From: Cognatundibacterium rivi
GTDB taxonomy: Bacteria > Pseudomonadota > Gammaproteobacteria > Burkholderiales > Burkholderiaceae_D
Reading direction: 5' to 3'
Length of the DNA: 64,000 nucleotides
Assembly (NCBI RefSeq): GCF_018139565.1
Contig: NZ_JAGSPK010000007.1
Coordinates: 62,001-126,000, forward strand
The notes beneath the pieces were generated by a model. That model made no database searches. It saw nothing but the letters and a program-made list of their open reading frames with translations, and was not told the DNA's origin. A program made the translations under genes and the position numbers. Positions 9,974-18,656 of this stretch are shown in pieces (position 1 is the first letter of the stretch; each line of letters starts with the position of its first letter).

Positions 9974-11677
9974 TTATTTAGCAACGAACTCATGCTCAAT
10001 GACGCTGGCATTATTTTTACCCGCGTCAACTTCAATCAGATAGTCGGGAAAGCCCGGATTAGTAATCCTGATTTTATGCTTACCCTTGGTCAGACTTAAA
10101 TTTTTCAGCGGTGGGCTGGCACCGCTTTGCACACCGTCTACAAACACGGTGCCCCACGGTTTGACGGCAAGTTTAACATTGACTTTACTGATCGCAGGTT
10201 CCGCCAGAGCACTCTGCGCCTTCGCTTGTTCCGCCGCTTGCGTTAATTCATTCAGACGTGCTTGCGCCGCGGCGGCATGTTTGCCGTTCGGATACTGCTG
10301 CAAAAATACGCTGATCGCTTGCGGCTCTGAATGTTCGCTGCTACTTAATTTTTCCCATGCCTGCGCTTCCTGATCTGGGCCAGAGACCACATCTGAGGCA
10401 AGCGGAATCGATGCGGTGGCAGCAACAGATGACGCAACGGCCTGCTGTTGTACAACCGGCACGTTTGACGGCACTGGTTTCGCTGGCTCATTACGAGTGG
10501 TGAAATAAACACCTGCTGCCAGCAGCACCAACATAGCGCCGATAACGATCAGCCCTGCCCGGGTGGTAGATATCTGGCGGAGTGTGTGCAGTTTTTCACG
10601 CAACATTCCGGGACTCATACCGGCGTTGGCCGACTTACCAAGACGCGTGGTCGTGGTAAGTTTTTGCGATGAGGGATTGCTGGAGTCCGCGCGCCCGCTT
10701 TCACTCCCCTTGCGCTGAGAGGAGGATTTACGCGATTTACGGGAGGACGCAAGCGCGCTGATACCAAGCAAGCGCCTGAATTCATCCATCGTTTGCGGTC
10801 TGTCCTGTGGCTGTATTGCCAGCGCCTGATCGACTGCACTCAAAAATTTAGTACTGAATCCTGGATGAGGATCTTGCTGCAAAGGCACCAGCGTATCCTT
10901 TACCACACGTGCCACGGACATGACGGGCGGGGACTTGATAATCATGTAGTACATGACAGCGGCCAGCGCATAAATATCGGTCCACGGCCCCTGACGCAGA
11001 TCATCGTCATCGGCATACTGCTCGACCGGCGCATAACCGGGTTTCAGAATAACGGTTAATCCTTGCGTCATGTCGCCAATGATCTGACGTGCTGAACCAA
11101 AATCCAGCAACACCGCATCACCGTTTTTTTGCACGATAATGTTATCCGGCGACACATCTCTGTGCAGTATCCTGGCATGGTATAAAGTATCCAACGCATC
11201 CAGAATCTGCCGGAAAATAAATTTGAGCCATGCTTCCGTCACGAGTTCGGGACGGGTAGCCGCAATCTCCTTGAGTGTCACGCCATCGTAGTGACGCATC
11301 ACCATATAAGCCGTCTTATTTTCTTCCCAGAAGCGATAAACCTTCACCAGCGACGGATGATCGAACTGCGCCAGCAAACGTGCTTCATTGATAAAGCTCT
11401 TGAGACCGGCATCAAACGTTGGCTTATGCCGGCCAGTGTGAACGACCACGCTGCCATCCTCTGCCCTGCCGGCAAGTGCACTCGGCATATATTCCTTGAT
11501 CGCGACGGTACGCTGCAAGGAATGATCAAAGGCCAGATACACGATGCCAAACCCGCCCTGACCGAGTACACCGGTAATTTCAAAATCATTCAGGCGAGTT
11601 CCTGTCGCGAGGCAATTGCCGGTTCCTGCCGGGTGCTCATCTGCGACATCGTTATCGAGTAATTTAGTTGTATTCAA
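9974..11677 (-). CDS. ppkA: Membrane-anchored Ser/Thr protein kinase (PpkA-like) with PEGA domain
   Basis: A 567-residue Hanks-type kinase. The kinase domain (about 30-310) has the glycine loop GQGGFG (39-44), Lys61, the catalytic HRDVSPDN (172-179) and DFG (192-194). A Ser/Lys-rich juxtamembrane stretch leads to one transmembrane helix near residues 378-396. The extracytoplasmic C-terminus ends in a PEGA-type domain (VKPWGTVFVDGVQSG, TKGKHKIRITNPG). In type VI secretion, PpkA phosphorylates the FHA protein and is opposed by PppA; both partners are encoded directly upstream. No SUMF1-type sensor domain is present. Role as T6SS regulator is inferred from the neighbours. Confidence 0.85.
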   Translation of the reverse strand: MNTTKLLDNDVADEHPAGTGNCLATGTRLNDFEITGVLGQGGFGIVYLAFDHSLQRTVAIKEYMPSALAGRAEDGSVVVHTGRHKPTFDAGLKSFINEARLLAQFDHPSLVKVYRFWEENKTAYMVMRHYDGVTLKEIAATRPELVTEAWLKFIFRQILDALDTLYHARILHRDVSPDNIIVQKNGDAVLLDFGSARQIIGDMTQGLTVILKPGYAPVEQYADDDDLRQGPWTDIYALAAVMYYMIIKSPPVMSVARVVKDTLVPLQQDPHPGFSTKFLSAVDQALAIQPQDRPQTMDEFRRLLGISALASSRKSRKSSSQRKGSESGRADSSNPSSQKLTTTTRLGKSANAGMSPGMLREKLHTLRQISTTRAGLIVIGAMLVLLAAGVYFTTRNEPAKPVPSNVPVVQQQAVASSVAATASIPLASDVVSGPDQEAQAWEKLSSSEHSEPQAISVFLQQYPNGKHAAAAQARLNELTQAAEQAKAQSALAEPAISKVNVKLAVKPWGTVFVDGVQSGASPPLKNLSLTKGKHKIRITNPGFPDYLIEVDAGKNNASVIEHEFVAK

Positions 11678-11742
11678 GGCTTACTCAGAGGCTAAAAATT
11701 AGAAGCTAAAATCAAAGGGTAAAAATGGCAGATCATGTTTTA

Positions 11743-12510
11743 TCACAAAGCACTGGTATCACGAACACAAATGGCAAATGCTGAAAAATTATCCCGACTG
11801 ACATCGGTATTGGCGATATTTTTTTCGGCCATCGTATTCATCTGCTTCAACCATGCTTCGCTATTCCGGCTTGCCAGCCAGCTCTGCTCTATCTGGTCTT
11901 CATGCACCCATTCCCAGAAGCCATCCGTACAGATGAGGAAGGCATCGCCTTCTTGCAAAGCCACGGCATCCAATGTTACTTCCGGAACAATATCACCCTC
12001 GGCACCAACCGCGGCAAATAATATGTTGCGATGAGGATGTTGCCGCAGCGCTGCATAATCAGCATAACCTGCATCGACCATTCTTTGCGCCAGACTGTGA
12101 TCTTTCGAGACCGACAGTATTTTCCCCTGACGCAGCAAATAAATTCGCGTATCCCCCAGATGTGCCCACAAGGCGCAGCGATTCACGATATCAATCAGCA
12201 GCGTTGCCATGGTCGAACTCATATTTTTTTGCACAGCGCTGGACGCTTTCTCTTGCCCAACCTGCTGTATCGCCGATTCTATATAAGAGCGCAAGGCATG
12301 GGCGCTGAACGACGCGTCTTTCCGGAACTTGGCTATGATACTCGCAGTCACCAGATTGGCGGCGGTTTCACCGCCCAGATGCCCGCCGGTTCCATCGGCC
12401 AGCACGAAACAGGCAAGGTCGTCCTCAAACGCGCTGTCAAGTACATCCTGATTCGATTGCCGGTCACCGATCGCGTTAATGTATGCAGTATCCAGATGCA
12501 TGGGCATCAT
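11743..12510 (-). CDS. pppA: PP2C-type Ser/Thr phosphatase (PppA-like)
   Basis: A 255-residue metal-dependent phosphatase of the PPM/Stp1 type. Metal-binding motifs visible are GDRQSNQD near the start, LADGTGGHLGGE around residue 40, WAHLGDTRIYLLR and the late LICTDGFWEWV. It would remove the phosphate put on the FHA protein by the adjacent kinase. Start choice is uncertain: GTG 12513, ATG 12510, 12507 and 12501 are all in frame with no clear ribosome-binding site, and the gene begins about 11 bp after the tagH stop, so coupled translation is likely. The kinase starts 65 bp downstream. Confidence 0.85.
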   Translation of the reverse strand: MMPMHLDTAYINAIGDRQSNQDVLDSAFEDDLACFVLADGTGGHLGGETAANLVTASIIAKFRKDASFSAHALRSYIESAIQQVGQEKASSAVQKNMSSTMATLLIDIVNRCALWAHLGDTRIYLLRQGKILSVSKDHSLAQRMVDAGYADYAALRQHPHRNILFAAVGAEGDIVPEVTLDAVALQEGDAFLICTDGFWEWVHEDQIEQSWLASRNSEAWLKQMNTMAEKNIANTDVSRDNFSAFAICVRDTSAL

Positions 12511-12521
12511 CACGCAATCAT

Positions 12522-13745
12522 TCAGAGCGCAGGGGATTCGTGTCTGGCACGTTCCACTTCGCGTTCATAGGCAGCTAAAAATTCTTTGCCGAACAAGGTC
12601 TGAAATTCGTCTTTCGATTCCAGCGAAAGATCTTCAAACATTTCGACAAAATGATCCCACATGTCCGCTTTGCGGCGTGCCGGATTCATCTTATCCATCA
12701 AGGTCGGCACAGGCAGCAAGCGCGCAAATCCAGACGGTTCAAATTTTTTCTGCAGCGCATCCATCGCGGCCTTCATCCCGGCGACGACGCCCAACTGATG
12801 CGCGCGCAAATCCTGAAATGCATCTTCCATCGCTTCTGCCGGCGTCATAAATCCCGGCATCTTTTTGCGCAGCATCTGCGTCAGAACGGTCTGACTATCC
12901 GGGAAAAATTTTAAAGGATTATTTTTTCGTAATACCACCATAGTGACGTCCGCATTCACTTCACGTTTCACCAATGCCCGTTGCGAAATCAAACCCATCG
13001 TTCCTTCCACCGACGTCGCCACTAATTTGCCTAATGTTTCCATCAGTTCCGTTGTCAGCCCGGAGGAAATGTGCAGAGAAGTCAGACCCGCGCCCTGCAA
13101 AAAGGCATTTAGTAATTCATTGGAATCCGCGGCCGCCTTCGCTGATTCGGTCAGTTTTGCCGCATCTGCTACCTCGACCGCCTCAGCTACCACACCGTCC
13201 GCTGCTGGCGGCGTCGTGGTAGCCGGTGGCAGACGATGCGCCTCATCCTGTTGCACGTTTTCAGCAACAGCATCAGTGTCCGCACGCATGAGAAATCGTG
13301 GAGGTTGCGGCGTCTCTTTCCGGTCGCCTTGCGATGCCGCCGTTTTTACGAACGAAGCATTCTCTGTCGCGGCGGGTTCGGTAATCACATCTGCCCCGCC
13401 GACTGCAGTTAACGTGGTGTCGCTTTGCGCCTCACAGGAAAGAACTTCGAGCACATATAAACCGATCTGAATCTGGTCGCCGATATGAATAGCATAGTCA
13501 CGCTCAGGATCAATTTCTTTACCGTTAACACTGACTGGATTCGCGAGGCTGACATTCATCAGATAATGGTGGGCGCCATCGCTCCAGACTTTGGCCTGAG
13601 TGCGGGAAACAAAATGTTTGGGATCAGGTAAAACCAGAAAATTGTCGTCGCTGCGTCCTATCGTCTGCGGTGTTTCACTAAAACTGGCCGCAACGGGGGA
13701 GATAGGAGTTTCATTGTTATATGAAACAACGGCAATTTTTATCAT
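12522..13745 (-). CDS. tagH: Type VI secretion-associated FHA domain protein TagH (ImpI)
   Basis: A 407-residue protein with an N-terminal FHA domain (about 20-100; core IGRSDDNFLVLPD, VSRTQAKV, NGKEI), a low-complexity Ala/Thr/Glu linker of about 120 residues, and a C-terminal domain (about 225-407; LLNAFLQGAG, NPLKFFPDSQTVLTQML, FEDLSLESKDEFQTLFGKEF) characteristic of TagH/ImpI. In the threonine phosphorylation pathway the FHA protein is the substrate of PpkA and its phosphorylation triggers T6SS assembly. Start ATG 13745 has GGAG upstream. First gene of a four-gene minus-strand cassette; no T6SS structural gene is nearby. Confidence 0.88.
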   Translation of the reverse strand: MIKIAVVSYNNETPISPVAASFSETPQTIGRSDDNFLVLPDPKHFVSRTQAKVWSDGAHHYLMNVSLANPVSVNGKEIDPERDYAIHIGDQIQIGLYVLEVLSCEAQSDTTLTAVGGADVITEPAATENASFVKTAASQGDRKETPQPPRFLMRADTDAVAENVQQDEAHRLPPATTTPPAADGVVAEAVEVADAAKLTESAKAAADSNELLNAFLQGAGLTSLHISSGLTTELMETLGKLVATSVEGTMGLISQRALVKREVNADVTMVVLRKNNPLKFFPDSQTVLTQMLRKKMPGFMTPAEAMEDAFQDLRAHQLGVVAGMKAAMDALQKKFEPSGFARLLPVPTLMDKMNPARRKADMWDHFVEMFEDLSLESKDEFQTLFGKEFLAAYEREVERARHESPAL

Positions 13746-14203
13746 TTGTCATACTCCGGAATCAAAGCGGATGGGACCACGGGAAAAGGAAAGCACCGGA
13801 CGAGAGTCAGGCTGGTTTTAAACCAACCTGAGATTATGGCGCATTTATGGCGCATTATTTGCATCAAGCTTAGACAACGGCGTTAAATTTTTACCACGGC
13901 TGAACACAACAATCAGCCTGCTGATAAAAATAATGATTATCAGAAGTACCATGCAGGTGACTAACCGGGCTTGGATAGAAAATCAAGGTCACCTCAACTC
14001 ACTGAGCAAACCAAGCACTGACGCTCTTTTGACCTAACAAAAACAGCAACATCTGAGTCTAAATGCCATGAAGTAACGGCTTTACAACGATAAAGTAAGC
14101 AACACTATAAAAATTACACACAGTTACAAAAAAGCAATATGATCAGTGCTATAGTTATTCGCCGTTTTTGCGCAAAATATCGTTTTTTTAAAGCGAGGGT
14201 TCT
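13746..14203. other. Divergent intergenic region between tagH and the RodZ-like gene
   Basis: No gene seen. It contains a direct repeat ATGGCGCATT (about 13835-13856), a small palindrome ATCAG/CTGAT near 13911-13925 and the Fur-box-like site at 13923-13941, and must hold the promoters of both flanking genes. Confidence 0.55.
13923..13941. promoter_or_regulatory. Fur-box-like operator
   Basis: GATAAAAATAATGATTATC matches 16 of 19 positions of the classical Fur consensus (three mismatches at positions 6, 7 and 13) and lies within a larger dyad, CTGATAA at 13921-13927 and TTATCAG at 13937-13943. It is about 180 bp upstream of tagH and 260 bp upstream of the RodZ-like gene. Function is inferred. 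Confidence 0.5.
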
Positions 14204-14728
14204 ATGAGTGATGCTGGGTCGGGTCAGCCGTTATTATCAGAAGTGACGGGATCTTTTCATTATCAGGAATTGATTGAGTCCAGGCTTGGGCAACCCATTG
14301 CGACTGATGTATTTAACGCTGATGCTGAACGGTTATCCTCATCACCGGGAGCCAGGCTGGCCGCAGCCCGCAATGCTTCTGGCTGGACTGTTGATCAGGT
14401 GGCGACACAACTGAAAATAACACGTCATCAGATACTGGCGATTGAGGCAGATGATTATAACGCCCTGCCAGCACCGGCAATCGTCCGCGGTTTTGTCCGC
14501 GCGTACGCCAAACTGCTGAAGCTGGACTCTGCTCCACTGCTCGAGTTAATGCCGGATGTGCATGGTAAGAAAAAGATGCCGACTGCGAAAGGAAGCAAAG
14601 CACGAGCTTCCACCGAGAGTGCTAAGCGTTCCTCTACAAATGCAGGGATGGCGCCCCCCACCACCGCACTCTTTATCTATGCCTTGTGCGTAGTAGGGCT
14701 GGTGCTGGCAGTTGTTATGTATAAATAG
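14204..14728 (+). CDS. Short RodZ-like helix-turn-helix membrane protein
   Basis: A 174-residue protein. Residues about 50-115 form the HTH domain seen at the N-terminus of RodZ (ARLAAARNASGWTVDQVA, ITRHQILAIEADDYNALP, IVRGFVRAYAKLL). A Lys/Ser-rich linker then leads to one C-terminal transmembrane helix (FIYALCVVGLVLAVVMYK) and the chain stops there. RodZ proper continues into a periplasmic domain, which is absent, and the HTH here follows a 45-residue N-terminal extension. It may be a RodZ paralogue or a membrane-tethered DNA-binding protein. Start ATG 14204 has GAGGG upstream. Monocistronic by position. Confidence 0.75.
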   Translation: MSDAGSGQPLLSEVTGSFHYQELIESRLGQPIATDVFNADAERLSSSPGARLAAARNASGWTVDQVATQLKITRHQILAIEADDYNALPAPAIVRGFVRAYAKLLKLDSAPLLELMPDVHGKKKMPTAKGSKARASTESAKRSSTNAGMAPPTTALFIYALCVVGLVLAVVMYK

Positions 14729-15115
14729 CCTTGCTGTATAGACTTGTTATATAGCCTTATTATCACTCAGTGACGGGCATCATCGCTTTGTCCGCTAAAG
14801 TCGATATTTCAGATACTCCCCCATAAATTATCAAAATTCACCCTAATCTCTTTGAAATCATTGGGGCTGTAAATATACTCCCCCGGAGTATATTTACAGT
14901 TAAAAACGACACAATCTGAGTTTCCGCGCTGAATATCGTTAAAACGCTGATACACAGCACAAGTCAGAACGCTGCCTCCATGCGGCATTTCAGCTATCCG
15001 GCACCCAACTTCTCGCGCAGGCATACTTTTGTATTCAGCCCCACTCTGCATAGTTATCCGGTGAGCCACCGCATAATTTATAATCGCGGCTTGATCTTCT
15101 TTTGCAAAGCCCATC
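14729..15115. other. Intergenic region upstream of folD
   Basis: No gene supported. It holds copy B of the dispersed hairpin element (14813-14895) and the folD leader. A minus-strand open frame across 14809-15273 is the shadow of folD plus the repeat. Confidence 0.6.
14813..14895 (+). repeat. Dispersed hairpin element, copy B (best preserved)
   Basis: Begins ATACTCCCCC (14813-14822). The core hairpin pairs CCCTAAT with ATTGGGG. The element ends in a perfect 11-bp palindrome, AAATATACTCC (14871-14881) and GGAGTATATTT (14885-14895) with loop CCC. It lies 220 bp upstream of folD, same orientation. Confidence 0.8.
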
Positions 15116-15961
15116 ATGACTGCCCAAATTATCAGCGGAACCGAACTCTCCCAACAAATCCGTGCCGATGTCACACAACGAGCTGCGGCCCTGACAGCGC
15201 AAGGAAAACAACCTGGTCTGGCAGTCATCCTGGTCGGTGAAAATCCGGCCTCGCAGGTGTATGTCCGCAACAAGGTGAAAGCATGCGAAGACTGCGGCTT
15301 TTATTCTGTGCTGGAAAAATATGCGGCCGACCTCAGCGAAGCTGATTTACTCGCTCATATCGAAAGACTGAATCAGGATCCGAAAATTAACGGTATTCTG
15401 GTGCAACTGCCTTTGCCTGCACACATCAACGCGAATAAAGTCATCGAGGCCATCGCCGCGGAAAAAGACGTCGATGGCTTCCATATCAGCAATGCCGGTT
15501 TGCTGATGACGGGTCAGCCGCTGTTCCGCCCATGCACACCGTATGGCGTGATGAAAATGCTGGAATCAATTAATTACCCGGTGCGTGGTGCGAATGCGGT
15601 CGTGGTCGGTGCGTCGAATATCGTCGGCAAGCCGCAGGCAATGTTGCTCTTGCAAGCGGGCGCCACCGTCACCATCTGCAACTCCAAGACCCGCGATCTG
15701 GCAGCACATACACGCAACGCCGACATTCTTGTTGTCGCCACTGGCAAACGCAATATCGTGACCGCAGACATGGTCAAACCAGGTGCCGTTGTGATTGACG
15801 TTGGTATGAATCGTGACGATGAAGGCAAACTCTGTGGTGATGTGGACTATGCGCCGACCAAAGAAGTCGCGGGTTATATCACACCGGTTCCGGGTGGCGT
15901 AGGTCCTATGACCATCACCATGTTACTGGTCAACACGATTGAAGCTGCCGAAAGAAACTAA
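15116..15961 (+). CDS. folD: Bifunctional methylenetetrahydrofolate dehydrogenase/cyclohydrolase
   Basis: Interconverts 5,10-methylene-, methenyl- and 10-formyl-tetrahydrofolate in one-carbon metabolism, using NADP. The 281-residue chain has family-normal length. The catalytic stretch [13 protein letters not shown] holds Tyr49 and Lys53; [15 protein letters not shown] and the Rossmann motif [12 protein letters not shown] follow, with [14 protein letters not shown] near the C-terminus. The ATG at 15116 matches the conserved N-terminus. The stop codon is one base before the prlC ATG, so the two are translated together. Confidence 0.97.
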   Translation: MTAQIISGTELSQQIRADVTQRAAALTAQGKQPGLAVILVGENPASQVYVRNKVKACEDCGFYSVLEKYAADLSEADLLAHIERLNQDPKINGILVQLPLPAHINANKVIEAIAAEKDVDGFHISNAGLLMTGQPLFRPCTPYGVMKMLESINYPVRGANAVVVGASNIVGKPQAMLLLQAGATVTICNSKTRDLAAHTRNADILVVATGKRNIVTADMVKPGAVVIDVGMNRDDEGKLCGDVDYAPTKEVAGYITPVPGGVGPMTITMLLVNTIEAAERN

Positions 15962-15962
15962 G

Positions 15963-18026
15963 ATGACCACCAGTTCTCCATTGCTCGACTTTACCGACCT
16001 GCCGCGTTTTGCCGATATCCGCGCGGAACACATCACCCCTGCCATTACCAGTCTGCTGGCGGAAAACCGGGCCGTAGTTGAACAACTGTCCGCCAGTCAG
16101 GACGAAGTGACGTGGGAAAATTTTGTTGAGCCATTGGAGAACGCCACCGAAAAACTGGGACGCGCCTGGGGCATCGTCAGTCATTTGAATGGTGTTGCCG
16201 ATACACCTGAATTGCGGGCGGCCTACAATGAAAATCAACCGGCGATCACAGAATTCTGGACCGAGCTGGGACAAAATCTGGCGCTGTTCGGCAAATACAA
16301 AGCCTTGCGCGCGCAAACCGGATTTGATGCCTTGCCGGTGGCACGTAAAACCATCATACAAAACGCAATCCGTGATTTCCGTCTCGGCGGCGCCGAGTTG
16401 CCAGAAGAACTGAAACAACGCTACGCTGAGATTCAGGAAAAACACGCGATGCTGACCACGCGTTTTTCTGAAAATGTGCTTGATGCTACCAATGATTACG
16501 CCTTACTGATCAGCGACATCAACGAACTCAAGGGTGTGCCGGAAGATGTGATTCAAGCAGCCAAAGCAACGGCTGAAAAGAACGGTAAAACCGGTTATCA
16601 ATTCACGCTGCATTTCCCGTCCTATTTCCCGTTATTGCAATACGCCGACAACCGTCAGATTCGCGAAACGATTTATCGTACGAATGCCACTAAGGCTTCT
16701 GAATTAGGCGCGAAACCGGAGTGGGATAACACTGCAATCATCGAGCAGCTGCTGCAGCTGCGCAAAGAAGAAGCGCAACTGCTCGGCTACCGGAATTTTG
16801 CAGAGGTTTCGCTGGTCAGCAAGATGGCCGAGTCACCAGCGCTGGTCAGCAGCTTCCTCGAAGACCTCGCCCAGCGTGCCCGTCCTTATGCCGAAAAAGA
16901 CTTGCAGGAATTACGCAGCTTCGCCGCCGAACAATTAGGTATCAGCACACTGGAAGCCTGGGACGTCACTTATGCGTCCGAAAAATTGCGTGAACAGCGC
17001 TATGCATTTTCTGAGCAGGAAGTGAAACTGTATTTCCCTGAGCCACAAGTCATCAGCGGTTTATTCCGCGTAATTCAAACCTTATTCGGTGTCAGCATCC
17101 GTATCGATAAAGCGGATACCTGGCACCCGGACGTACAGTTTTATCGCATAGAAAAAGACGGACACCTGATCGGTCAGTTTTATCTCGACTTGTATGCACG
17201 TCAGGGCAAGCGTGGCGGCGCCTGGATGGACGATGCCCGTGGTCGCCGCAAAACTGCTGGCGGCATACAAACGCCGGTTGCCTATCTGGTATGCAATTTC
17301 ACCGAACCTGCAACGGTTGATGGCGTACGCAAACCGGCCTACTTTACCCACGATGAAGTGATCACCCTGTTCCATGAATTCGGTCATGGTCTGCATCATC
17401 TGCTGACACAAGTTGATGATTTATCGGTCTCCGGCATTTCCGGTGTGGAGTGGGACGCGGTCGAATTACCATCGCAGTTCATGGAAAATTTCTGCTGGGA
17501 ATGGGATGTGCTGCAACACATGACGGCTCATGCAGAGACCGGCGAACCTTTACCGCGCAGCCTGTACGACAAAATGATCGCGGCGAAAAATTTTCAGTCC
17601 GGCCTGCAAACTTTACGTCAGGTCGAGTTCGCGCTGTTCGATATGCGTCTGCACGACCAGTTCGATCCACACGGTACACAGTCGGTACAGGATATTCTGA
17701 ATCAGGTCAGGGAACAGATTTCTGTGTTTACCGCACCGGAATTCAACCGCTTCCAGCATGCATTCAGCCATATCTTTGCGGGTGGTTATGCGGCCGGTTA
17801 TTACAGTTATAAATGGGCCGAGGTATTATCTGCTGATGCCTATGCTGCGTTCGAAGAACACGGTAAAACCGAGGGCAGCAATCTGTCACGCACAGCGGGA
17901 CAAAAGTTTCAGAAAGAAGTACTGGAAGTCGGTGGTTCCCGCCCTGCTCTTGATTCATTCAAAGCCTTCCGTGGCAGAGAGCCTGCCATCGATGCATTAT
18001 TACGCCATAGCGGCATGTCAGCCTGA
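15963..18026 (+). CDS. prlC: Oligopeptidase A (M3 family zinc metallopeptidase)
   Basis: Cytoplasmic zinc endopeptidase that degrades short peptides, including cleaved signal peptides. The 687-residue protein has the M3 motif FHEFGHGLHHLL, with HEFGH at 471-475, and the typical C-terminal HIFAGGYAAGYYSYKWAEVL segment. ATG 15963 is preferred over an in-frame TTG at 15939, because the latter would start inside folD. It starts one base after folD stops and is followed 11 bp later by the exported glutaredoxin-like gene, forming a folD-prlC-grx-holC transcription unit. Confidence 0.96.
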   Translation: MTTSSPLLDFTDLPRFADIRAEHITPAITSLLAENRAVVEQLSASQDEVTWENFVEPLENATEKLGRAWGIVSHLNGVADTPELRAAYNENQPAITEFWTELGQNLALFGKYKALRAQTGFDALPVARKTIIQNAIRDFRLGGAELPEELKQRYAEIQEKHAMLTTRFSENVLDATNDYALLISDINELKGVPEDVIQAAKATAEKNGKTGYQFTLHFPSYFPLLQYADNRQIRETIYRTNATKASELGAKPEWDNTAIIEQLLQLRKEEAQLLGYRNFAEVSLVSKMAESPALVSSFLEDLAQRARPYAEKDLQELRSFAAEQLGISTLEAWDVTYASEKLREQRYAFSEQEVKLYFPEPQVISGLFRVIQTLFGVSIRIDKADTWHPDVQFYRIEKDGHLIGQFYLDLYARQGKRGGAWMDDARGRRKTAGGIQTPVAYLVCNFTEPATVDGVRKPAYFTHDEVITLFHEFGHGLHHLLTQVDDLSVSGISGVEWDAVELPSQFMENFCWEWDVLQHMTAHAETGEPLPRSLYDKMIAAKNFQSGLQTLRQVEFALFDMRLHDQFDPHGTQSVQDILNQVREQISVFTAPEFNRFQHAFSHIFAGGYAAGYYSYKWAEVLSADAYAAFEEHGKTEGSNLSRTAGQKFQKEVLEVGGSRPALDSFKAFRGREPAIDALLRHSGMSA

Positions 18027-18037
18027 AGGAGTACAAC

Positions 18038-18655
18038 GTGAAACGAACCACAACCGCGATCCAATTTCTGCTGTTGCCCTTGATATTGCTGGCCGCGCAA
18101 GCGCAGGCACAGCTCTACAAATCGGTGGGGCCGGATGGGAAAATCACGTATTCCGACACACCGCCACAGGCGAATCAGAAATTGCTGGAAAAAAAAGAAT
18201 TGTCCGGCTCGGTGAGCACTGCGAATTTTCCTTATGAACTCGGGCAGGCTGTCTCAAAAAATCCGGTGACCATTTACACAGCAGCCAATTGCGCCCCCTG
18301 TAACGAAGGCAAAAATCTGCTGAAATCCGCCGGTGTTCCTTTTTCAGAAAAAACCGTCAAAACATCCGAAGACATTGAAAAACTGAAACAAATCAGTGGC
18401 GACACCCAGTTGCCTGTGATGCAAATCGGCAGCAAGAAATTACGTGGTTACAATGCTGACGACTGGAAAGCAGCGGTAACGTCCGCCGCTTATCCTGCCA
18501 GCAACATGCTGCCGCCAGATTATCGTTATCCGGCAGCAGAAAGTGCAGCCCCCGCTGCAGCCGCAACTACAGCCGGAGAAAAGCCCGCGCCGCAGAAAAA
18601 GCCCGCCAACGTCCCGGCCAAAAAACCTGCCTCAGAGAATGACTTCCGCTTCTGA
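18038..18655 (+). CDS. Exported DUF4124/glutaredoxin-like protein
   Basis: A 205-residue protein starting at GTG 18038 behind AAGGAG. A signal peptide (FLLLPLILLAAQAQAQ) precedes a short DUF4124-type segment (LYKSVGPDGKITYSDTPPQ). A glutaredoxin/thioredoxin-like domain follows (about 75-150) with the dithiol motif NCAPC and the cis-Pro loop QLPVMQIG. The C-terminus is an Ala/Pro/Lys-rich tail. The thioredoxin fold in the envelope suggests a periplasmic thiol reductase or isomerase; the partner is unknown. The stop codon is one base before the chosen holC ATG. Confidence 0.8.
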   Translation: MKRTTTAIQFLLLPLILLAAQAQAQLYKSVGPDGKITYSDTPPQANQKLLEKKELSGSVSTANFPYELGQAVSKNPVTIYTAANCAPCNEGKNLLKSAGVPFSEKTVKTSEDIEKLKQISGDTQLPVMQIGSKKLRGYNADDWKAAVTSAAYPASNMLPPDYRYPAAESAAPAAAATTAGEKPAPQKKPANVPAKKPASENDFRF

Positions 18656-18656
18656 T

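Noticed and set aside
14809-15273. Minus-strand 154-codon frame across the folD start
   Set aside because: It covers the repeat element and the conserved folD N-terminus; the frame is a by-product of both.
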